From a virus: a DNA stretch of 24,426 nucleotides. The notes under the pieces were generated by a model. It was not told where the DNA came from, searched no databases, and saw only the letters and a program-made list of their open reading frames with translations. The stretch's first letter is position 1; the number at the start of each line of letters is the position of its first letter. A program made the translations under genes and the position numbers. The stretch lies in the IMG/VR virus record IMGVR_UViG_3300021085_002574, positions 1 through 24,426 of that record. One strand, written 5' to 3'. Positions 1-6,696 of this stretch are shown piece after piece.

Positions 1-92
1 CTAGCACTTGGGAAGATGATGATGGTGTAGAACAAACGAGACTTGGTGTAAGATATAACGAATTGCTAAGTTTTATAATAACAACAATATAG
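1..92 (+). CDS. C-terminal end of a probable tail-fibre or tail-appendage protein (partial)
   Basis: An open frame enters from the left edge (first full codon at base 3) and stops with TAG at 90-92, leaving 29 residues. The tail contains a Trp-Glu-acidic stretch followed by RLGVRYNELLSFIITTI. This resembles the last helix of many phage tail-fibre proteins and of S74-type chaperone tails, which often end in a Y-x-x-L-hydrophobic segment. That comparison is from memory and the piece is very short, so only the existence of a coding end is reasonably supported. Position next to small genes and the curli block suits the end of a tail module. Confidence 0.45.
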   Translation, partial: STWEDDDGVEQTRLGVRYNELLSFIITTI

Positions 93-101
93 GAGAAAAA
101 A

Positions 102-344
102 ATGGCGATAACATTAACAAGAACAGTGCAGAGAGTGGAGACATATCCTCTAGTAGACGCTACATCAGAAACTGTATCTGATACTAAGCCTACTGTTATG
201 GTAGTTTATAACGAGAAGTTTGATGACCCTGATGACGCACAGCTTCCAGTTACAGCTACTAAAGTTAGTCACTTTAACTGTACTGATGATGTGACAGGTG
301 AAGATGCTTTAGTACAAACTATCTGTACAGCAATTTGGGCTTAA
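102..344 (+). CDS. Small conserved-looking phage protein, unknown function
   Basis: Encodes 80 residues with no signal peptide, membrane segment or catalytic motif that I recognise. It is Thr- and Val-rich with an acidic middle (FDDPDDAQ near residues 40-47), which suggests a small beta-rich soluble protein. The start is well supported by AGGAG at 91-95, six bases upstream of ATG. It follows the fibre remnant by nine bases and is followed one base after its stop by the next gene, so it is probably co-transcribed with the tail genes. It could be a minor virion or tail-associated protein; no function can be assigned. Confidence 0.8.
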   Translation: MAITLTRTVQRVETYPLVDATSETVSDTKPTVMVVYNEKFDDPDDAQLPVTATKVSHFNCTDDVTGEDALVQTICTAIWA

Positions 345-345
345 T

Positions 346-549
346 ATGTGGAACAAAGCAACCGTAAAGGTAGATAAAGATAAATTCTTGGCTTGGGTTA
401 AAGATAACGAAATACAGATGAAGAATGTCATAGAGGTTGGTGAAAAGATCAACCTTAATGGCAAACTTAGATCAGTAGAATCACACACTAATAAGAATGG
501 ACTTTTATCAATACAACTAAAAGAAGTAAAGCAGAAGAAATCTAAGTAA
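346..549 (+). CDS. Small basic protein, unknown function
   Basis: Encodes 67 residues, strongly Lys-rich, ending in a basic tail (KEVKQKKSK). No signal peptide, membrane segment or metal-binding motif is visible. The start lies one base after the preceding stop and the next gene begins directly after this stop, so it sits in a tight unit. There is no clear Shine-Dalgarno sequence of its own, so translation probably depends on reinitiation from the upstream gene. The basic composition might suit nucleic-acid or envelope binding, but that is inference only. Confidence 0.75.
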   Translation: MWNKATVKVDKDKFLAWVKDNEIQMKNVIEVGEKINLNGKLRSVESHTNKNGLLSIQLKEVKQKKSK

Positions 550-897
550 ATGGATGCTATAACTGTTATCCAAGAGGTAGGGTTTCCCATTGCCGCTTCA
601 CTTGGTCTTGGTTGGTTTATATATAAACTTATTATGCGAATTGTAGATGGCATGGAGACTAAACTTGATGTGGTAGATCAAAAAGTAGCAGAGCAAATAT
701 CAGCTATAGAAGATAGGCTAGGCACAAAACTTGATTCCCAACATGGTATTTTGGTAGCATTAATTGATAGGGTGCGAAGTTTAGACAATGAGATCATAAG
801 GCAAGATACTCTTATTAAGACTATTCTTGGCGTACCACAACTAATAGATAGCAGTAAAATTGCTAAGGCAGATAGAGATGACCAAAGAAAAGATTAA
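550..897 (+). CDS. Membrane-anchored coiled-coil protein, possible holin-like protein
   Basis: Encodes 115 residues. Residues about 8-28 (GFPIAASLGLGWFIYKLI) form one hydrophobic segment. They are followed by a predicted amphipathic coiled coil (about 35-95) with heptad-like Val/Leu/Ile spacing and a charged tail. One N-terminal membrane helix plus a coiled coil resembles BhlA/UviB-type putative holins and other small phage membrane proteins. It is far from the lysozyme (8050) but next to the curli genes, so a structural or envelope role is also possible. It starts directly after the preceding stop and overlaps the next gene by 20 bases. Confidence 0.75.
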   Translation: MDAITVIQEVGFPIAASLGLGWFIYKLIMRIVDGMETKLDVVDQKVAEQISAIEDRLGTKLDSQHGILVALIDRVRSLDNEIIRQDTLIKTILGVPQLIDSSKIAKADRDDQRKD

Positions 898-1420
898 AAG
901 AAAAAGAGGTAGACCCAGTAATGCAGAACTCGCTAGGAGAAAAGAAGAAGCTGAAAAAGATAAAATAATAAAATTAGTATCTATCGTAGGTATTCTTTTA
1001 ATTTTAGGTATCTTTATTCAAAATGCTATTGCTGATCAAATAGTACATAAGTTTAAATCACCATCTTTTAGTGGAATAAATACATCTAGCCATTATCTAA
1101 CTATAGAAAATCAAGAATTTAATCGTAAGCTTACAATCAAAGAAGAAATAAAAGCCTTACAAGATGAAATAGAAAGAGAAAAAGAAAACTCTACACTTGC
1201 TAGGTTCATGCGAAACTTAGAAAGCAGAGTCTATGCTGAACTTTCAAGACAGCTAGTTAGTAACTTATTTGGCGAAACGCCTTCTGATTCAGGAATTATT
1301 GAACTAGAAGGAAATATAATTGAATATACGAGTGATGGCGTAACATTAACCCTAAAAATAACAGAAGCAGATGGCACAGTCACAGAAATTACAATTCCTA
1401 TCGGTACTTTTACTTTCTAG
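878..1420 (+). CDS. csgF: Curli assembly factor CsgF-like protein with a long cationic N-terminus
   Basis: CsgF binds the CsgG outer-membrane pore and couples curlin export to fibre nucleation. I chose ATG 878 over an in-frame TTG at 860, giving 180 residues. Residues 5-22 are strongly basic and include KRKRGRPSN, like an AT-hook core. A hydrophobic segment spans about 31-48, with a likely signal cleavage after AIA (about 52). The mature start, QIVHKFKSPSFSG, matches the CsgF pattern FQFRNPNFGG, the part that inserts into CsgG. A later segment resembles CsgF in having a Leu-rich helix (SRQLVSNLFG) and a C-terminal beta part (about 145-180). It overlaps the membrane-protein gene upstream and csgG downstream. 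The long basic n-region is unlike enterobacterial CsgF. Confidence 0.85.
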   Translation: MTKEKIKRKRGRPSNAELARRKEEAEKDKIIKLVSIVGILLILGIFIQNAIADQIVHKFKSPSFSGINTSSHYLTIENQEFNRKLTIKEEIKALQDEIEREKENSTLARFMRNLESRVYAELSRQLVSNLFGETPSDSGIIELEGNIIEYTSDGVTLTLKITEADGTVTEITIPIGTFTF

Positions 1421-2237
1421 TTGTTCAATTTTTGACCAGTATGAAGATACATACGATCAAAGAGCAAATAACGACATAGTAAGGATAGATCAACTGCATT
1501 CTAAAGAATTAGCTAATGTACAAAAACCTCTAGTACAACCTATAGTAGCTGTATATCCAACAGCATTTACAGATCAAACAGGACAAAGAAAAAGTAACAG
1601 TGAATTTGCTTTATTTTCTACTGCTGTAACACAAGCACCCTACACATTATTAATTAGAGCATTAAAACATTCTAGTAATGGTGAATTTTTTAGAGTAGTA
1701 GAAAGGGTTGGTTTAGATAACTTAACAAAAGAAAGACAGCTAATTAGATCAGCAAGAGAACAATTTGCAAAAGATGGTGAAGAAAAGAACGTACCGCCAC
1801 TGCTCTTTGCAGGTGTATTGCTAGAAGGTGCTGTAATAAGCTATGATAGTAACTTGTCAACTGGTGGTGTTGGTGCTAGGTATCTAGGAATAGGTAAAAG
1901 CATTCAATATAGAGAAGACAATATTACAGTTAGTCTTCGTATGGTATCAGTTGCAACAGGTGAGATACTTATAGAAGTATTAAGCCAAAAAACCATATTT
2001 AGTTATGGCAAATCAGAAGATGTTTTTAGATTCATAGAGATGGGTACTGAACTTGTAGAAATTGAATTAGGTAATTCAAGAAACGAGTCAACAACGATTG
2101 CACTGATGAAAGCTATAGAAGGTGCAGTCTTAGAGCTAATAAATATCGGATACGATAGGAGTTTTTGGAAACATGAAGAAACTGAAATTACTAAGCCTGA
2201 TTGCGATGATGATTGCATCACCAACATACGCGGCTGA
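1371..2237 (+). CDS. csgG: Curli secretion channel CsgG (outer-membrane lipoprotein)
   Basis: CsgG forms a nonameric outer-membrane pore that exports curlin subunits. The 288-residue frame begins with a short lipoprotein signal whose lipobox is LSSC, with lipidated Cys18. Family landmarks appear in order: a VAVYPTAFTDQTGQ start, FSTAV followed by a Leu-rich helix with RALK, LTKERQLIRSARE, an EGAVISYDSN stretch, GGVGARYLGIG, VSLRMVSVATGEIL, then the F-R-F-I-E and DRSFWK ends. Length is close to the family norm (about 277 in E. coli). The loop preceding FSTAV differs from the E. coli Tyr/Asn/Phe constriction region: the Phe is kept while the Tyr and Asn positions appear changed. It overlaps csgF by 50 bases and the curlin-like gene by 65. 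Confidence 0.93.
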   Translation: MAQSQKLQFLSVLLLSSCSIFDQYEDTYDQRANNDIVRIDQLHSKELANVQKPLVQPIVAVYPTAFTDQTGQRKSNSEFALFSTAVTQAPYTLLIRALKHSSNGEFFRVVERVGLDNLTKERQLIRSAREQFAKDGEEKNVPPLLFAGVLLEGAVISYDSNLSTGGVGARYLGIGKSIQYREDNITVSLRMVSVATGEILIEVLSQKTIFSYGKSEDVFRFIEMGTELVEIELGNSRNESTTIALMKAIEGAVLELINIGYDRSFWKHEETEITKPDCDDDCITNIRG

Positions 2238-2904
2238 TAACGAAATATTTGTAGATCAATCAGGAACAGGTGCAAATATAGATTTAGAACAACTAGGTAT
2301 ATCTAATATTATAGGTGGTCTTAACACAGAAGCAGGAAGTCTCACAGCTTTTGATTTAGATGGAAATTCTATGACTTTAGATATCAATATGATTGGTGCA
2401 ACAAATAAATTTTTAGGTGATATATACGCTGATAACTTTACAGGTTTGTATAATTTCACTGGTTCAACTAATTCTTTTACTATCCAAGTAGACCCAACTA
2501 ATAGTTTTGGTGCAGATGGTTCTGATCATAATATTGCAGTAACTGGTGCTTCTAATACATTTACATTGAATCAAGGAACTACTGCACTATCCGCAAGTCT
2601 TAATTTAGATTGGATTATTCAAGGTTCTAACAATACCATTACATCAAATATAAATATTGACGGTGCTACTAATTATATGGATATAGATGGTTCTGATAAT
2701 ACAGTTACATATACAGGTACTGGTGTTAATGCTTCAGCAGGTGGATATTTCTATCTAGACCATACAGGTGGTCAAAGAACATTTAATATTCAACAATTAA
2801 GTACACAGGACAATGACTGGCTCAAAATCATATCAGTGGGTGGCAACTCTTCTTCTACTGTTTGTGTTATCCAAAACGATCAAGGCACAAGCACAGGCTG
2901 TTGA
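2173..2904 (+). CDS. Secreted curlin-like repeat protein (candidate CsgG substrate)
   Basis: Encodes 243 residues with a clear Sec signal peptide (KK start, hydrophobic core, cleavage near TYA-A at 20-21). Just after it, VDQSGTGANIDLEQLGISN gives the curlin-type spacing Q-x-G...N...Q-x-G-x-x-N. The rest is low in charge and rich in Asn, Gly, Ser and Thr, with recurring G-x-x-N-x-hydrophobic units (GATNKF, GSTNSF, GASNTF, GSNNTI, GATNYM, GSDNTV) spaced roughly 12-25 residues. This looks like a beta-solenoid or amyloid-like repeat. Two Cys sit near the C-terminus. AGGAG at 2159-2163 is about nine bases before ATG. It overlaps csgG by 65 and the FecR gene by 92 bases. It is not a canonical CsgA, and substrate status is inferred from context. 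Confidence 0.8.
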   Translation: MKKLKLLSLIAMMIASPTYAADNEIFVDQSGTGANIDLEQLGISNIIGGLNTEAGSLTAFDLDGNSMTLDINMIGATNKFLGDIYADNFTGLYNFTGSTNSFTIQVDPTNSFGADGSDHNIAVTGASNTFTLNQGTTALSASLNLDWIIQGSNNTITSNINIDGATNYMDIDGSDNTVTYTGTGVNASAGGYFYLDHTGGQRTFNIQQLSTQDNDWLKIISVGGNSSSTVCVIQNDQGTSTGC

Positions 2905-3931
2905 TATTGGAGATATATCTGAGCTAAATGGCTCAGCACAAATAGTTAGAGATAAGCCCTATAATGCAAACCTAAAATTTGCTATACAAAGCAATGATGA
3001 AGCTATTACTTCTAATGGAAGAATGGCAATTAAATTTCTTGATGAATCTACAGTCAAACTTACTGAACACTCACAGCTATTAATAGATGAATATATCTAT
3101 GACCCCGACCCATCTAAATCTAAGATGGCTCTTACCTTTGGATTAGGCACAGCAAGATTTATCACAGGCAATCTTAATAGAATAGATAAACAGAATATAA
3201 AACTTAAAACTCCTACTGCAAATATAGCAATCAGAGGTACAGATTTTACAGCTACTGTAGATGAACTAGGCAGGTCATTAATAATACTGCTACCCGATGC
3301 TCTGGGCTTGTCTAGTGGTGAGATAGAAGTAGTTACTGCTATGGGTACAGTTTTACTAAATAAACCATTTCAAGCCACTACAGTTAATGTCTTTGAATCT
3401 AAACCTAGTAAACCAGTTATCTTAGATTTAACTCTAGATATTATTGATAATATGTTAATAGTCACACCACCAAAAAAAGAAATAAGTCTTACAGAAGAAA
3501 TTGCACAAAATTCACAACAAAATATATTAGATTTTAACGATTTAGATATTGATTATCTTGATAAAGATTTTTTTGGTAAAGATGAATTAGAGTTTACAGA
3601 ACTAGATATTAACTATCTTGATACTAACTATCTTGAAGATTTATTAAATGTCTTAGATGCACTTGCAGTAAATAAACAAGAAGATGTTTTAGCTGTAGTT
3701 GGTGGTATTGACGTTCAAGGCACAAAAATTGGTCAAGATACAGAAACACAGATAACCACTCTAATAGCAGGTAATGTTATAAGTCTTAGAAGAGATGTTA
3801 ATAATTCTGCAAGATTAGATCTAAATGGTGATGATGCTTATACTCTTATCATAATTCAAGATGGCGTTTCTAATGTTATTAAGATAAATGGCGGTGGTGA
3901 CTCTGTTATTAGTATTACGCAAAGCGACTAA
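2813..3931 (+). CDS. Periplasmic or exported FecR-domain protein with a curlin-like C-terminal repeat
   Basis: Encodes 372 residues. A signal peptide (WVATLLLLFVLS core, cleavage near AQAQA, about 25-29) leads into a FecR domain at about 33-165. Its markers are LNGSAQIVR, ITSNGRMAIKFLDES, and TPTANIAIRGTDFTATV. An acidic linker (about 240-285) repeats LDIDYLD / LDINYLD. The last 25 residues carry IIQDGVSN...INGGGDS...ITQS, which matches curlin spacing. FecR-domain proteins read or relay envelope signals, and to my knowledge such genes often neighbour CHASE2 cyclases, one of which lies 986 bases downstream. The 92-base overlap with the curlin-like gene suggests coupled synthesis. The stop overlaps the convergent gene by four bases. 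Confidence 0.85.
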   Translation: MTGSKSYQWVATLLLLFVLSKTIKAQAQAVDIGDISELNGSAQIVRDKPYNANLKFAIQSNDEAITSNGRMAIKFLDESTVKLTEHSQLLIDEYIYDPDPSKSKMALTFGLGTARFITGNLNRIDKQNIKLKTPTANIAIRGTDFTATVDELGRSLIILLPDALGLSSGEIEVVTAMGTVLLNKPFQATTVNVFESKPSKPVILDLTLDIIDNMLIVTPPKKEISLTEEIAQNSQQNILDFNDLDIDYLDKDFFGKDELEFTELDINYLDTNYLEDLLNVLDALAVNKQEDVLAVVGGIDVQGTKIGQDTETQITTLIAGNVISLRRDVNNSARLDLNGDDAYTLIIIQDGVSNVIKINGGGDSVISITQSD

Positions 3932-4413
3932 TTCCACCATGCAGGTTTATCTGTACCTTTTTCCCATTTAGCATAATGCTTTTCAGCAATCATATATTTA
4001 CGATATGCATCAATATGATCTAAACTGTTTTTGTATTCTAAAGGCATAGCCTGTGCAAAAGGTGTTATATCACCTTCTTGTATATTCATAGGAAACCTTT
4101 TTAAACCATCCCATAGTTTTGTCCATGAAGCATGGTGCCTTCCATATCTGAAATAATACTCTTCACATAATGTTATGAAGTGCAGCAATAACCATCTGTA
4201 GTTTTCATGTGTTTCACGCGCCCACACAGTGCAAGGGTGGTTGTAATATGCTTTCTTATACAAACCCATCTCCTCACAGTAGTCTGCAGGACTAAGGTAT
4301 CTGTGAGCCGTAGATAGCATCTGCGCTGTTTCTAATGGCATTTTTACTATTAGCTTATCGGGCAATGCTCTAGCTGATGCGACAGCACAATCTTCTACTG
4401 CAAATATATTCAT
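3928..4413 (-). CDS. Conserved phage protein of the 'MNIF...KMPLETAQML' type, unknown function
   Basis: Encodes 161 residues. The N-terminal MNIFAVEDCAVASARALPDK and the following KMPLETAQMLSTAHRYL, then HPCTVWARETHENYRWL, YYFRYGRHHAS and TPFAQAMPLEYK, match a family I recall from cyanophages and other marine phages. It is usually annotated hypothetical, sometimes as pyrimidine-dimer glycosylase. I see no resemblance to T4 endonuclease V and do not endorse that name. Conserved His, Cys, Trp and Arg positions suggest an enzyme or nucleic-acid-binding protein. Its ATGA overlaps the upstream stop, so it is the last gene of a three-gene leftward cassette driven from 4866-4871/4844-4849. Confidence 0.85.
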   Translation of the reverse strand: MNIFAVEDCAVASARALPDKLIVKMPLETAQMLSTAHRYLSPADYCEEMGLYKKAYYNHPCTVWARETHENYRWLLLHFITLCEEYYFRYGRHHASWTKLWDGLKRFPMNIQEGDITPFAQAMPLEYKNSLDHIDAYRKYMIAEKHYAKWEKGTDKPAWWN

Positions 4414-4580
4414 TTATCTGCTTTAATTAAGTCTAGTAAAAAAATAATTGTATCTTCTTTATATTCTGCTTGTTTTAAAGCATCAATCACATCAAACCTT
4501 GTATATCCTAGATCAATCATTTGGTTCATTTTAGCAACAATTTTATTTATCGCTATTTCTCTTTTGCTTAGTTTTTTCAT
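4410..4580 (-). CDS. Small helical protein, unknown function
   Basis: Encodes 56 residues from ATG 4580, which has a good AAGGAG six bases upstream. Longer in-frame starts lie inside the upstream gene and lack such a site. The sequence (MKKLSKREIAINKIVAK..., then GYTRFDVIDALKQAEY) is amphipathic and helix-rich, possibly a small DNA- or protein-binding fold, with no recognised family. It is the middle gene of the leftward cassette. A perfect hairpin at 4604-4621 separates it from the first gene, and its stop overlaps the next start (ATGA). Confidence 0.75.
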   Translation of the reverse strand: MKKLSKREIAINKIVAKMNQMIDLGYTRFDVIDALKQAEYKEDTIIFLLDLIKADK

Positions 4581-4603
4581 ATTTTTCTCCTTAAATGAAG
4601 GTC

Positions 4604-4621
4604 TGCTGTTAAACAACAGCA
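4604..4621 (-). other. Perfect 7-bp-stem hairpin between the first two cassette genes
   Basis: TGCTGTT and AACAGCA form a perfect inverted repeat with a four-base loop. It contains the stop codon of the 66-aa gene and lies 24 bases before the next start. No T-run follows in the leftward direction, so it is not a standard terminator. It may be an mRNA processing or stability element, or an attenuator. The half-sequence TGTTAAACAA is shared with the operator-like dyads at 4828 and 11158. Confidence 0.55.
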
Positions 4622-4809
4622 AACCCTTTGTGACAAATTGCAGCAACACAATGTTCAACTTTATATAGTTGAAATATTGCTGTAACTCTTGTTGATTCAG
4701 GCACACCAACCACAATAGGTCTAAATTGTGAAAGGTTATATTTTTCTAGAGCTTTTTCTAAATTAGCTAAATTAGCGTAACTTTTTGTATCTGTTAGTAA
4801 GTTGTCCAT
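4609..4809 (-). CDS. Small phage protein, first gene of the leftward cassette, unknown function
   Basis: Encodes 66 residues from ATG 4809, with AGGAA upstream. The earlier in-frame Met codons fall in the promoter repeat and are not credible. It has an N-terminal helix (YANLANLEKALEKYNL) and a C-terminal beta-like half (RPIVVGVPES, TAIFQLYK, GFAVV). This arrangement is familiar from short phage proteins of unknown function. Two Cys are present in the last 15 residues. It is transcribed from the 50-bp promoter repeat immediately upstream, and its TAA lies within the hairpin at 4604-4621. Confidence 0.75.
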   Translation of the reverse strand: MDNLLTDTKSYANLANLEKALEKYNLSQFRPIVVGVPESTRVTAIFQLYKVEHCVAAICHKGFAVV

Positions 4810-4824
4810 TTTTTGTTTCCTATT

Positions 4825-4874
4825 TTTGTTTAACATAATAAACATTATATAGACTTTTATGACCAATACAACCC
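4825..4874 (-). promoter_or_regulatory. Leftward promoter/operator, copy 1 of an exact 50-bp repeat
   Basis: On the minus strand, TTGTAT (4866-4871) and TATAAT (4844-4849) are separated by 16 bases. A 16-bp dyad, GTTTATTATGTTAAAC (4828-4843), abuts the -10 box where RNA polymerase would start. The same 50 bases occur at 11155-11204. The -35 side also forms AACCC-TTTAT-GGGTT at 4870-4884, which copy 2 lacks. The element faces the three-gene cassette 4809-3928. The dyad position would let a repressor block initiation. Confidence 0.75.
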
Positions 4875-4882
4875 TTTATGGG

Positions 4883-4911
4883 TTATTTATTAATTTATTT
4901 TTTGATATGAT
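4883..4911 (+). promoter_or_regulatory. Possible rightward promoter for the cyclase gene
   Basis: TATGAT at 4906-4911 resembles a -10 box and has a weak TTATTT about 17 bases upstream. The cyclase ATG begins only seven bases after the box, so initiation here would give an almost leaderless mRNA. There is no Shine-Dalgarno sequence before 4918, which agrees with that. The surrounding DNA is very AT-rich, so chance is a real alternative. Confidence 0.3.
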
Positions 4912-4917
4912 GGTTTT

Positions 4918-6696
4918 ATGAAAAAACTTATATTTCCGATACTAATACTTACATCATTACCTCTAATTTTTGGAAGTAATGTGCAACAGGTAATAAAGCT
5001 TAGAACTTTTGATAACTTTATCAAACAGTATATGCCATCTGATAATTTTGTAATTCTTAATATTACTGAAGATGATGTGGAAAGAGAAGGAGGTTATCCT
5101 CTACCACGAAGACGATTAGCAGAGATTCAAGTAGAACTCATAAATCGTGGTGCTATTGGTGTCGGATGGGTTATATCTTTCCCGCAAGAAGATAGGCTAG
5201 GAGGTGATGTAGCTTTTGCAGAAGCACTTGGATATGCACCTTCAGTTATCGCTATGTTTGAAGATGGAAAAAATAAGTATCCTAAATCCACTGGTACGGT
5301 TGTCAAAGGTAATCATGTTGATGGTATAGTAAGTATGGGCGTTAAGGAAAACCTGAACACTCTTACAGATAATACATTGCAGGGTCTAGCCATTGCGCCC
5401 ACTGAAGTTGATCAGTTAGTAAGAAGAATACCACTTTTAGTAAGCACTCCTGATGGTGAATGGATACCTGCATTCGGCACACAAATATATAAAGCTTTAT
5501 TTAATGTAGACACATACATTGTTGCTACTGGTGTAAATGGTATTGAAGAAATATCTATAAGGGGTATACCTCCTGTTAAAACAGACGGTCTTGGTCGTAA
5601 GTGGATTAGTTGGGTTGATACTAAACAAACAGATCTTAAAGAAATGAACGTAGAAGGTAAGTTTGTATTTGTAGGTGTTACAGCTAATGGTGTAATGCCT
5701 CAGATTGCAACTCCAGTCGGATTATTAGAGCCGCATCGCATACAGGCAGCCCTTGCTGAGTCAATTCTTATACAGGATAGCCCATATATACCTGATTGGT
5801 CTTTAGCTGCAGAAATGATTATATTTTTTGTTTCTGTAAGCCTTATATGGCTTGTATTAAACGCTTTTGGTGTCACTTGGGGTGTTTTGTTAGCTATATT
5901 AATAATGTTTTCCACAGCTTATACAGGATATAAACTCATACACAACGGAATCTTGCTTGATGTAACTTGGTCTTTAATATCACAGTTTATAACAGGCTCT
6001 TTAGCTCTATATTTAAGATTTAGAGAACAATGGAAACTTAGGGAACAGATAAAAGGTCAATTTGAGCATTATCTTGACCCAAGACAAGTCAAAAAATTAC
6101 AAGATAACCCTACATTATTAAAACTTGGCGGTGAAAGGCGTTATGCAACTTTTTTATTTACAGATGTTCGTGGTTTTACAGCTTTATCAGAATCATTGGA
6201 ACCTGAACAAGTAACTTACATCATGAACAGAGCATTGACTGCACAACAAGAAGCAGTGCAAAAACATGGTGGTATGGTTGATAAATATATAGGTGATGCA
6301 ATGATGGCTATTTTCAATGCACCTATTGATCTAAAAGAACATGAAACAAAGGCATTAGAATGTGCTATAGATATACAAAAAAATATGCACGAACTAAATT
6401 ATGTATTGGTAGATGAAGGCATAACACCAGTTACTATAGGTATAGGAATAAATACAGGATATGCAGTTATAGGCAATATGGGTTCTAAAAATAGATTTGA
6501 TTATACTGCTATAGGTGATGCTGTTAATGTTGCGGCAAGACTTGAATCAGGAACAAAACAAGCAGGTGTAGATTTGTTGATTGGTCAAACTACAAAAAAT
6601 GCTATAAAATTAGAATTAACATCTTTAGAGCCAATACAGGCTAAAGGTAAAAGCGAAAAATTACAGGTGTATACATGGGGTTCAAATTATCGTTAG
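4918..6696 (+). CDS. CHASE2-domain transmembrane class III adenylate cyclase
   Basis: Encodes 592 residues predicted to make cAMP from ATP in response to a periplasmic cue. An N-terminal anchor (about 4-20) is followed by a CHASE2 sensor (about 25-285), three membrane helices (about 294-318, 321-342, 350-370), a linker and a class III cyclase domain (about 400-585). Catalytic parts look intact: metal-binding Asp416 (FTDVRGF) and Asp460 (YIGDAM), purine-reading Lys456 and Asp528 (FDYTAIGD), and transition-state Asn537 and Arg541 (NVAAR). The Lys/Asp pair favours ATP over GTP. Length and order match cellular CHASE2 cyclases, so it is not a fragment. It ends 22 bases inside the i-spanin gene. 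Such a complete sensor cyclase is very unusual in a phage. Confidence 0.93.
   Translation: MKKLIFPILILTSLPLIFGSNVQQVIKLRTFDNFIKQYMPSDNFVILNITEDDVEREGGYPLPRRRLAEIQVELINRGAIGVGWVISFPQEDRLGGDVAFAEALGYAPSVIAMFEDGKNKYPKSTGTVVKGNHVDGIVSMGVKENLNTLTDNTLQGLAIAPTEVDQLVRRIPLLVSTPDGEWIPAFGTQIYKALFNVDTYIVATGVNGIEEISIRGIPPVKTDGLGRKWISWVDTKQTDLKEMNVEGKFVFVGVTANGVMPQIATPVGLLEPHRIQAALAESILIQDSPYIPDWSLAAEMIIFFVSVSLIWLVLNAFGVTWGVLLAILIMFSTAYTGYKLIHNGILLDVTWSLISQFITGSLALYLRFREQWKLREQIKGQFEHYLDPRQVKKLQDNPTLLKLGGERRYATFLFTDVRGFTALSESLEPEQVTYIMNRALTAQQEAVQKHGGMVDKYIGDAMMAIFNAPIDLKEHETKALECAIDIQKNMHELNYVLVDEGITPVTIGIGINTGYAVIGNMGSKNRFDYTAIGDAVNVAARLESGTKQAGVDLLIGQTTKNAIKLELTSLEPIQAKGKSEKLQVYTWGSNYR

Noticed and set aside
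309-653. Long minus-strand frame opposite the small genes near the left end
   Set aside because: Antisense shadow of coupled plus-strand genes; no ribosome site and unlike any known protein.
3928-4413. Pyrimidine-dimer glycosylase (T4 endonuclease V) label
   Set aside because: I cannot see T4 endonuclease V's sequence features; the name may come from propagated annotation.
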